A stretch of 64,000 nucleotides of DNA from assembly GCF_000350225.1 (NCBI RefSeq), contig NW_005179238.1, positions 33,245-97,244 on the forward strand, written 5' to 3'. The stretch's first letter is position 1; every line of letters starts with the position of its first letter. Below the pieces are notes generated by a model, which saw only the letters and a program-made list of their open reading frames with translations, did not search any database and was not told the DNA's origin. The translations under genes were made by a program, and so were the position numbers. Below are positions 9,793 to 19,186 of this stretch, one piece after another. This stretch comes from Chondrus crispus (Eukaryota; Rhodophyta; Florideophyceae; Gigartinales; Gigartinaceae).

Positions 9793-10726
9793 TCAAAACG
9801 ATTTGGGTCCTTGGAGAGCAGGCGCTTCGTCGTCGCCTCGCGGTTCGTCGCGCGTCCGGACGCGCGACTTTGTTCGGGCTTCGGCTTGGTTCCGTTTCGT
9901 TACGAAAACATGGACGGCCTGATGATCACAGGTCGCGGTACAAGCGTGGTCCGCGAGCTCATTCGATACGTGTCGAACGGTCGTACGCCCGTCGAAGGTT
10001 GGAATGTCGTCATCCACCTCGGCGGTGGGGCGAGGGTCATTGGCGACCTTCGGCGACACGACCCGTGACAGGGCATCGGGCACCTGATGCACGCGCCCGG
10101 GGCGGTATTGAATGGTGAAATCGTATTCAGCCAGACGTAGCCGCCATCGGGTGAGTCTTCCGGAACTCTCGGTGAGGGACATGAGCCACCTCAGGGCGTC
10201 GTGATCCGTTCGGACGGTGAACTTCGTTCCTTCTACGTATGGCCGTGGTGTGCGGACGGCCCACACTACGGCGAAGCACTCGCGCTCGGTAGCGCTGTAG
10301 TTGCGCTCACTATCGGACAGTGAGTACGACCAATACCCCACGGGTCGCCAGTCGTTCGGCTCTTCGTGCTCCTGTAGTAAGGTGCAGCTGAACTGATAGG
10401 CACTCGCGTCGGTGTCTATCATGTATGGTCGACCATGCCGGGGCAACGCGAGGATCGGCGGAGCGATCATGCACTTCTTAAGGTTCTCGAACGCCTGAGG
10501 TTGCGCCTCGGTGGGGTTGTAGAAGTCAGGATCCGAATCCTTGCGCGTTATGTCGGTCAGAGGACGCGCTATCTTCGCGAACTCCTTAACTAATCGGCAG
10601 TATACGTTACACGCCCCGAGGAACGAGCGCACCTGCGTCACCGTCCTCGGGAACGTGAACGTCTTGAAGGCGTCGGCTGCCATATCAGCCATGCTCAACT
10701 TACCTGGGGATAGAACGTGCCCCAGG
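9793..10726 (-). pseudogene. T1 reverse transcriptase C-terminus and RNase H (truncated)
   Basis: Begins in mid-RT at LGHVLSPGKL, just after the position of the YxDD box, because T2 is inserted here. It continues through the RT thumb/connection (FLGACNVYCRL, PLTDITRK), the RNase H domain (MIDTDASAYQ, ERECFAVVWAVRT, VRTDHDALRWL) and the post-RNase H region YDFTIQYRPGRVHQVPDALSRV. It matches T2 almost residue for residue; T2 has a stop where T1 keeps Glu before YDF. The frame ends at 9793, where a frameshift separates it from the integrase part. Confidence 0.85.
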
Positions 10727-11347
10727 TGTAGCATAATCGCGAGGACGTTATTCGAACGCGCAGGGTGACTACTGTACTCCCGCAAAATGCACTACAGCGC
10801 GCACACCCGCGCCTGTAAGTACGCGCTTGCTGCTCGCTGTGCACGTGTACAGCGTGACGATCCGGAGTAGGCGCGCGAGCTTACCGTGTAAGGCGTTACC
10901 TAGATACTGTGGTATATGTTATGATAGATTATTTACTTGTATATTAAATGACAGGGCGGCCGGCGGCGGAGGGAGGAGAAGGACAAGCACGGGCTTGGTA
11001 CCAGATCCTCCACCGCAGGTCTAACCCCGTCCGCTTATTCTAAACGCGTTCTCTTAACGCGAGCGCGTTAACTAGAAACTAACGCGGGTAGCGGTCGCGA
11101 ACGTACGCGCGCGAGCTGGATCCGCCTCCTCCCGTCGGTGCTAGAACGCTAACTAGCGCCGCCCCGGGGCGTCGAGCGCGTCGAACCGCTCTACCGCGTA
11201 CTGTGTTCGCGTCCGTTCCCCACCGCTCTACCACGCTACCACCGCCCGCGTTCTTTTCTGGTGTGTGTGTTTTTGTCCTCTCTCGCGTACACAGGTCTTC
11301 GAAGAACCACAGCTAAACCCCCAACGCGACCGGGGGTTTATGCTACA
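10727..11347 (+). repeat. T2 5' LTR (621 bp)
   Basis: Starts TGTAGCATAA and ends TTTATGCTACA, an inverted terminal repeat of about 10 bases. It is followed one base later by the primer-binding site. Internal blocks match the reversed T1 LTR. TATA-like 'tgtatatta' lies near 10938. A hairpin-forming CCCCCAACGCGACCGGGGG lies just before the end, possibly a transcript-end signal. Confidence 0.8.
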
Positions 11348-11348
11348 T

Positions 11349-11366
11349 TGGTCTCCCGACCTAGAA
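11349..11366 (+). other. T2 primer-binding site
   Basis: TGGTCTCCCGACCTAGAA directly follows the LTR with one base between. The identical word sits at this place in T3 and T4. Its reverse complement ends in CCA and has a C where tRNAs keep C61, so it fits a tRNA 3' end. It is not the usual initiator-Met site. Confidence 0.8.
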
Positions 11367-11469
11367 GGCCACACGATTATCGCGAGAAGACTATCGTTCG
11401 AGTCCGCGTCCGCACGCGTCGAAAAGGAAGAAGGATCCGCCCCCTCAATTCAATCCGAGCCGGCGAATA

Positions 11470-13990
11470 TGGAGCCAACCGCGTTCCGCACCTCCGAGTC
11501 AGCCGTGCTCCGCGTCCCATTCGGCAGCGGTGGCGCAGGTCTCAGTGACCGCGAACCGTCGCCTGAATTATCAGAAGGCCGCGCACGCGCGATGTATGAC
11601 CGGATCGCGACGTATATTGAGGAGGTCCGGACCGCGCTTCGGATCGACGTAACCGACGCGGTATATTCGCGTTGCATGGAAGAACTACGATCCCTTCGCG
11701 AAGGGAGGTTTGACCGCGTCTCCCAGTCTCTGGATAACCTCCGAGCACTAGTCGATCAACTGCAGAGTCGACTGGTGCTCGTCGAGGAATCGCGTCTCGA
11801 CTCCCCCGACGAGTTCGGGGAAGGCCGCCCCGAGAGGACGGCCTCTGCGGGACGTACTGACGCGAGACCTTTTCCTTCCACGGAGCAGATGCGCGCGTTT
11901 GCCCATGTGACCGCGCAGTTAAATTCTACACGCCGACGTGTTCGTCAGATGGAACGTACCCCGACGGCGACGTCACCCAGAGCCCCACCGTTAGGGCCCG
12001 GTGGTACTGTACCTCCGAACGCGTCCTGCGCTCAAGATGTGGAGCCGGCTGGTGGTGACACTAGTCGGCCCGCACGCGGAGATCGAACAAGGATGGACGC
12101 AACTTTCGCGTCCGAAACCCAAGCCCTGCCGCATGTCGCCGGAGACATGCGGTAGACGGTTTGCGTACCTTACGCGGACGATACTAGACGCGGGGATACC
12201 ACCCGGGGATCGAGAGAACCGATTCTCGCTTTTGATCCCCGGTGGGGCGGCTATCAGCCCCAGGATCTCACTACGCGTCGGGGCCCGGTAGACGTCCGTA
12301 CGCTACCGGTGACCCCATTTGGCACATTGGGCCCCGCGGCCCCCGGGGTCGAGGCGGTCCACACGATGATACAGGAATTTAGCTCCGTAGCTAATTACAG
12401 GATGTATCGCCTGGACAACGTCTCGACCCTCGTCACGTCAGGGGACGCGGGGCGAATCGCGAAGTATGTGCAGCGTTGTCGTGGGATTCGTCCCACGATG
12501 CGCAATTTCGATGGAACGAACGCGATTGAATTACTCCCCTTCCTGAAAGATGTACGCATCACGTTCAATTCGCAACATCTGACGGAAGGGGTCGCGATTC
12601 GCGTCCTCGCGCATTTTCTCGAGCGCGACGCGGAAAGATTATATACAAGCTACACTATGCGCGGAATCCGCGCGGGCCAGCTCCATGACGATGTGAGCTG
12701 GCCTGGACTTATTAATCAATTCATCAAGCGCTACCTCACTGATGACGTACTGGGGGTAGCGCACGATGCCGTCGCGTCGGCTCATCAGAAGCCGCACGAG
12801 ACGGAAAACGCGTTCGCGGATAGGCTCGAATCGAACGCGTTCAAGTGCACCGCGGTATTTACGGAGCAAGCCTTGGCTCATTATTTTGTACGCGGATTGG
12901 CTCCCGCGACGCGAGCAGCGGTGGCAGAGACCGTCCAGAGGTTGCCCGCGAACCAGAAGACGGACCTGTCAATTATCAGACGCATCGCGACCGCAGAAGG
13001 AACCACGTTTCGCGCCCGACGAGGACTACCGCTGCCGGACCCGAAACCGGCAGCGAGGGGAGGGAGAGCCGCCAGGTCGAACGCGACGAGCTCCCCCGCG
13101 TCAGCCCTCCACGTTAACGAGGAGGATTGGGAAGCTGACCCCGTCCTCGTCATGAGAGGCGGGAGTCTATAGAAGGCCGGCCGTCAACGCCGGCGTCGAC
13201 GGAGACCACGGGCAGCTTTGCCACAGCGTTCGGGCATACCCCAGCGGGGATAGGTGATCCGGACCACCGCATCGCGGAATTGGACATTTCGCGTCAAAGA
13301 GGGGGACGCATACCCTCCTGTGTTCCCCGGCTCACCGAGGAAGAGGCTCGTCAGGCGGCGACCTTCGCCTCAGCCGACGGGAGCGCGTACGTCTGCTGGC
13401 TGTGCAGAACGCACGGCCATGTCATGTACGCGTGTCCCTTCCTCGCGCCGGAGCAGCGGATGTTTACCGCGTATCGAAACTACCGCTACCAACTACAGAC
13501 GCGTCCAGGGATGAGGAACCTCCTCCAACAGTCGGTCGCTGGTGACCGTGGTCCGCGTTCGGGCCACACGAATCGCCCCGGAGGTGGCGTCCGTTTCGCC
13601 CCTCGCCGAGGAGGATACAGGCGCGAACAACGCGATTTCAGACAAGCCGACACGCGATACCCGCGTCAAGATGGAAGAGGAGAACGCGGTCGGTCCAGAT
13701 TGCCGACAGGGGTACAGAACGCGATAATGTACCCCCAGGACTGGGCAGGGGATCCGAATCCCCTGCCCCTACAGGAAAGTGAGCGAGAGCGGACTCTCGC
13801 CGCCCCCCAGATTTTACAACGTCCGAACGTTGAAAATCAACCCCGCGAGGTACCCGAGTACTTCGCGGATGCTGCCGCTCCAGAGTGGGTAGGGCCAGGC
13901 CAGCCACTCGAACGGAGGTCCGGAGCCGCGTTGGCTACAGATAGCGGCGCGAGTAGCACGGATAGTTCAGGTAGCTCAAAAAACGCGTAA
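11470..13990 (+). pseudogene. gag: T2 gag (broken)
   Basis: The structural Gag protein. The likely start is ATG 11470 (MEPTAFRTSE). The N-terminal half has a helical, probably coiled-coil segment (YIEEVRTALRIDVTD to RLVLVEESR). An in-frame TAG at 12153-12155 interrupts it, and the same frame resumes to 13172 with the capsid-like core (FDGTNAIELLPFLKDV, FIKRYLTDD, ALAHYFVRGL). After a shift between about 13140 and 13290 the last part (13280-13990) carries a CCHC zinc knuckle, CWLCRTHGHVMYAC (C-X2-C-X4-H-X4-C), for RNA binding. It ends at TAA 13988 just after an A AAA AAC heptamer, and pol follows in the -1 frame. Confidence 0.8.
13978..13984 (+). promoter_or_regulatory. T2 gag-pol -1 ribosomal frameshift heptamer
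   Basis: A AAA AAC in the gag reading frame (codons TCA AAA AAC), two codons before the gag stop. After a -1 slip the frame is open without a stop straight into protease and RT. The same arrangement occurs in T3 and T4. Confidence 0.7.
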
Positions 13991-16900
13991 AGGCGGTCAC
14001 GTTTACGCGGTCACGTGAACCGTCTCGCTCTTATACCCCCGACCCGTCCATATACCCCTATCAAGGGCGAGGTGAATATTTACCGATAATATTCCCCTCG
14101 CCGCAACACGAAGTCACCGAGACCCCCGCCGGTCCGGTGCGAAAACAAGTATTTATCAAACGCGAAATTACCGCGGCTTCCGTAGGCCCGGTACCACCCC
14201 ACGAACGCGAATATTTCCCGACCGCCGGAGGTCGGATGCCACGGATCCGCCGTGAAGGCACCCGGGCCAGCGAGAGCCCGGTGCAAGAAGAAGAACGCGA
14301 CGTGCGCGTCGAGAAGGCGCCGCATGAAGAAGTAACACGTGATCAAGGCGTGGGCCACTCCTTGGGCCCAAGGAGTCAAGAGCCGAAAGACGAACGCGAG
14401 GCCTCGGACCCCGACGGTCAAGGAAGAAGAACGCGAAGAAGGGGCAAGACGCGACGCCGACGCCCAAAGCGAAATGACCTGGCGCGAACGGCCACGCCTA
14501 AGATCGTCGAGGGCGTCGTCTGTCTGATGACGTCCAAGATCTACAATATATTGGGCTCGATAGCTTCTGAGAAGAACGCGTTCAAGCCGTACACTATCGC
14601 CGTCGATACGTGTTCTGGCTACAATCTGGTGAGGAAGGCCGACCTTCCTCCCGATTGGACGCGACATGCGATACGCGGCGCGCCATTGCCAAGGCTGGCC
14701 GGAGCAAACAGTAATCTGTTGAGGCTGAGCGCAGTGGTCCGCTTGGTTGTCCGGATTCGGAACACGATGTTCCGAGTCCCGTTCGTCGTCGCGGACCAAC
14801 TGGCTGTTCCTGTGCTTCTGGGCACCGCGTTCATTGACGCGCATGTCCGGAGCATCGACATAGAAGCCCAGAGGCTCGAGCTCCAGCATGGGGGCGCCGT
14901 GGCCATCGTGAACGCGAAGGGGGAGCCGTCTCCCCCTACAAGGCGACATGGACGCGAGACAAACCGCGCAGAAGTACGCGAAGAAACCCACCACCCGATT
15001 CGGATCGCACGCTGGGTAAATGTCCCCGCTATGTCGCAAGTTCGGGTGCGCGTTACGACGGCGGGGAGAGGCCTGGTATTTTTGGAGCCCAAGCCGTCGC
15101 TGCAGCACCGCCACGGGGTGCGGCTGACCAACGGAGTCGCGGAAGTGCTACCAAACCAGGTCTTCGAGGTTATGGTCGCGAATTTTTCGCGTCAGGTACG
15201 ACGATTGCCGAAACATACAGTCGTCGGATACGCGAAACGGAACCCTCTTGCCATCCTGACACCGGAGCGTCGGGTGGCCGAGGAGATCGCGCACGCGTTG
15301 CACATTTCCAACTTGGACGGCCAAGAAGGAAAATTAGGAGCAGGACGGCCTGACTCCACCGCCAATAAGAACGCGAACAAGAACGCGGACGAGGAGCACG
15401 CGGGGTACCAAAATTTCGCGAAAGATACCGGACGCGTACAATATAAGGATACCAAGTCGGACGCGGAAGATTGGGAAAAGGAGATTGATCTATCACATGT
15501 GAAGGACGAGAAATTACACGTACAGGTGCTTGAGATGCTACGCGAACACTCAAGTTTGTGGAGCGGGTCGCTCGGAATGATCCGAGCGACGGAACACCGC
15601 ATCCCACTTGAGCCCGGCACGAAGCCGATACGCGCCATGCCCTACCGCAAAGGGCCCGCGATGCGTGAAATGGTCGCGAAAGAAGTGAAGAAAATGTTAA
15701 ACGCGGGAGTGATAGAGCCCGCGAATACGGAGTGGGCGTCCCCGGTCGTCCTTGTCCCAAAGAAGGACGGTAGTTTACGCTTCTGTGTGGACTACCGTCG
15801 CTTGAACGCGAAAACGCTGGCGGATTCGTATCCGCTTCCGCGTATGGACGACTGTATTGATTCATTGGGAGACGCGGCTGTGTTCACTACGCTGGACTGT
15901 AACTCAGGATATTGGCATCTTCTGGTCGCGCCGGAAGACCGCGACAAAACTACTTTCACCACCCATATGGGAACGTTCCAACATTTGCGGATGCCATTCG
16001 GGTTACGCGGAGCTCCAGCCACTTTTCAACGCGCGCTGGATATAATTCTATCACGCGTACGATGGCAGATTTGCCTAGTGTATCTAGACGACGTTATCGT
16101 CTTTTCGCGTACGCACGCGGAGCACGCGAAACATTTGGACGCGGTTCTGGGACTTCTGAGAAGCGCCTGCATTTCTCTCAAGTTGAAGAAATGCAGCTTC
16201 TTTCAGCCACGCGTACACTACCTAGGGCATGTGATATCTCCAGGGAAGTTAAGCGTGGCAGAAACCGCAGCGGACGCGTTCAAGACATTTACATTTCCCC
16301 GAACGTTGACACAAGTCAGGTCATTTCTCGGGGCATGTAATGTCTACCGCCGCTTTGTGCAGGGGTTCGCGAAAATCGCGCGCCCCCTCACCGATATGAC
16401 GCGGAAAGACGCGGACCCGGACTACGATAACCCGACCGCGGCTCAGGTTCACGCGTTCGAAGAGCTCAAGGCGCGGATGATTGCGCCCCCCATTCTCGCG
16501 CTCCCGAGATACGGACGGCCGTATATGATTGATACTGACGCAAGCTCGTATCAACTGGGGTGCACGCTTTTACAAGAGCACGACGGGACCAACGATTGGC
16601 GTCCCGTCGGCTATTGGTCGTATTCCCTCAACGATAGTGAGCGGAACTACAGTGCGACTGAACGCGAATGTTTCGCCGTAGTGTGGGCCGTCCGCACACT
16701 ACGGCCCTACATTGAGGGAACCAAATTTACCGTGAGGACAGACCATGACGCGTTACGATGGCTGATGTCCCTCACAGAAAGCTCCGGCCGACTGACGCGT
16801 TGGCGACTACGGTTAGCGTAGTATGACTTCACGATCCAATACAGACCTGGACGCGTTCATCAAGTACCCGACGCACTGTCGCGTCTCATTTCCCCGAGGA

Positions 16901-18379
16901 CCGCCGACGATCCTCGGAAGGCCGTCGAGGCGGATGACGACATTCCCACCTTCGACGGCACTACCGTACGCGATGTGTCAGATGAATTACGCGACCATAC
17001 TTGTACCGCGAAATGCGACCACAAGAGCGACCACGTGTTCGTCACAACGCGAAACAAGGCGGAGAGAAGGAGAAAAGCGCGTTCACGCGACGGGCCGGTG
17101 GGCGACGCAGAAGCCCCGGCTTTACAAGAACCCGACGCGGTGGATATTGGACGCGCTCAAGAACCAGGAATTGACGCGTCAGGCCCCCAGGTCGCTCCTC
17201 CACAGGACGACCTGCCGGCCCCTCTCACCCTGGAGGAGATAGCCGAGGAGCAACGAGTCGACGATTTCTGCCAAACCGTACTGGCCAGACAGTCGGAAAG
17301 TCGCGACTCCGCGTTCTTTGAGGACCACCAAGGGGTTTCGAAGCGCAAGCACCCCTACGATCCTGAAATCATTCAAGTGGTGGTCCCTCAGTCACTACGC
17401 GCGCGTCTGTTGCGGCTCTGCCATGACCCCGCGATCGCGGGACATCCGGGGCAGAACCGCATGTATCACGCGCTCCGACGCTAGTATTACTGGCCACATC
17501 TGGCCGCGGACGTGGCAGCGACAGTACGCGGATGCCGGACATGCGCGAAGAATCGCGTCAAACTCCGAAAACATCTCAACCGGCTGAGATTGTTCCCTGC
17601 TACGCGTCCATTGGAGAGCCTCGCAATAGACATTCTTGGACCGCTTCCGAAGACCAAGGGAGGAAAACAATACCTTCTGGTAATAACGGACCGGTTCACA
17701 AAGTTAACTCAAGTCGTCGCGTTGAGGACAGTGACCGCGTACACAGTGGCGACCGCGTTTTGTGACGCGTGGGTTTTCAAGTACGGCATTCCGCGTTCGC
17801 TGTTGTCCGATAATGGACCTCAATTTAACGCGAAGTTCTTCCACAGCGCGTGCCGGATCCTGGGGATTACGAACTTGTATACGTCCGCGTACCATCCCCA
17901 GACCAACGGCCAAGTGGAGCGCTACAACCGTACTATCGCGTCTATGTTGCGTAACTACGTCAACGAACACCAAGACGATTGGGATGTGTACGTGGGGCCA
18001 TTAACTTACGCGTACAACTCCCACGTACACAGGTCTACGCGTACGACCCCATTCGAGCTTGTACTCAGCCGACCTCCCCCAGAATTTTCGCTTCGAAGGA
18101 CGGAGGGGAACGCGCCCCTTCCGGATAGAAAAACGCATCGCGCGGAGTTCCTTAAGAAACTGGACGAGACAATTCAGAAGGCATATAGCAGCCTGCGACG
18201 AACGCAGGCTCGCTACAAACGCGATTTCGACAAACGCGTGAGACGCGTAAACACGCGAGTCAAGCCTGGAAATTATGTATACCTCGACCCTACGGACGGA
18301 GCGAAGACATCAAATAAGCTCGCGTCACCAGCCGTGGGACCTTACCGCGTCCTCGCGATTGACCAACGTACCATCACGA
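13985..18379 (+). pseudogene. pol: T2 pol: protease, RT, RNase H, integrase (two stops, 3' truncated)
   Basis: One continuous frame from the slip site. Protease: AVDTCSGYNLV near 14600, where the usual D-T-G is D-T-C, a doubtful active site. RT: FCVDYRRLNAKT, then the catalytic YLDDVIVF at 16081. RNase H: MIDTDASSYQ, ATERECFAVVWAV, VRTDHDALRW. Integrase: HHCC finger (LCHDPAIAGHP; CRTCAKNR), Asp in AIDILGPL, Asp in LLSDNGPQF, Glu in NGQVERYNR, then the C-terminal domain VGPYRVLAIDQR. TAG stops at 16819-16821 (after RLRLA) and 17482-17484 (after HALRR) both replace a Glu that T1 keeps. It is cut at 18379 by T3 before the chromodomain. Confidence 0.9.
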
Positions 18380-19080
18380 TGTAGAGCACTGACCGCCCCG
18401 CGTAATCGCGGTGCTGTACTGTAGCACACGCGGAATGCCTCACTATCATAAGTGAGGTATGTACCACGTGTAACCGTGTATCCAAACCCCCGCTCGTGTC
18501 CGGGTGTAAGCTCCATGGAGCCCTGTCGACATACTGACAGTTCTATCCACGTGTACCCGTGTTATTCCTCACGTTAATCGTGTCATACCCCACGTGTAGT
18601 GGTTGTCATACCTCCCCAAGAGGAGTTTCTCCGGCCATCGCCGCCGTCGTCCAATTTAGTAATTTTAGTTTAATTAATTATCGCCCGGACGTCGGCTAGT
18701 ATATAGCCGACGTCCGACCCTAAGTAAATCCGCACGAAGCTTTGGGTCTACAACTCGGGTTTCTGGAACGGAGTCAAAGCCTCGCGTCGGTCCCCGTCCC
18801 ACGACGGTACCCTGCGAGCCATCGCGTCCCGATTCCCTCCTGTCTCTACCGCGCGCGTCGTCCCGCCACGCCCGGCTCTCCGCGCGACAGCTGTCCCTAC
18901 CGCTCCGCCCCTCCTGGGCTCTGTTTTCCCACTTTTTCCCTTACTTTCCCTACTGCGCTTCGCGCCCGGCCCCGTACCGGTCCCTTACGGGTGGTCTCCC
19001 GATAACCCCCCTACACGCGCCCCCGAACGCGCGCGCTCTGCCAGAGGGGGATCCCACCCCTTCCCCCTCAGTGCACGACA
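18380..19080 (+). repeat. T3 5' LTR (701 bp)
   Basis: Begins TGTAGAGCACTG and ends CAGTGCACGACA, an imperfect inverted repeat of 12. It is nearly identical to 29906-30606, indicating fairly recent insertion. It contains the hairpin GTGCT-GTACTGT-AGCAC near 18411 and a TATA box at 18700-18705, inside the palindromic block GTCGGCTAGTATATAGCCGAC. Confidence 0.92.
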
Positions 19081-19083
19081 TTT

Positions 19084-19101
19084 TGGTCTCCCGACCTAGA
19101 A
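19084..19101 (+). other. T3 primer-binding site
   Basis: TGGTCTCCCGACCTAGAA three bases after the LTR, identical to the sites in T2 and T4. Confidence 0.85.
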
Positions 19102-19186
19102 GTCTACGGAGTGTCCCTTATCCCTTACCGTTTTTGGTCCTAGGTGTTCTATCTCTGTTTCAACAGGTTTCGACAAGCTCAAGGCT

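Larger units (their letters stand above)
3202..10726 (-). mobile_element. T1: 5'-truncated Ty3/gypsy chromodomain element (3' half)
   Basis: Read on the minus strand: the C-terminal half of RT, RNase H, integrase and chromodomain (10726-8305), then a non-coding spacer with a PPT-like tract, an ORF on the opposite strand (4209-6463), a polypurine tract and the 3' LTR (3904-3202). Gag, protease and the N-terminal half of RT are missing because T2 is inserted at 10726/10727, and the displaced part does not reappear in the window. Pol proteins are close relatives of T2. Frameshifts and a stop in the chromodomain show it is dead. Confidence 0.85.
10727..18379 (+). mobile_element. T2: Ty3/gypsy chromodomain-type element, 3' end missing
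   Basis: Order: 5' LTR, primer-binding site, gag, -1 slippery site, and pol up to the integrase C-terminal domain. It is inserted in T1 in the opposite orientation; the five bases before it are CCAGG. It stops at 18379, where the T3 LTR begins, in the middle of the integrase tail, so the chromodomain, any antisense ORF and the 3' LTR are missing. Its DNA is loaded with CGCG tetramers, unlike its relative T1. In-frame TAG stops in gag and pol make it inactive unless suppressed. Confidence 0.9.

Noticed and set aside
18380..18395. Stop codon at 18382 as the natural end of T2 pol
   Set aside because: The TAG belongs to the T3 LTR terminus (TGTAG); T1 shows the pol frame continues into a chromodomain.
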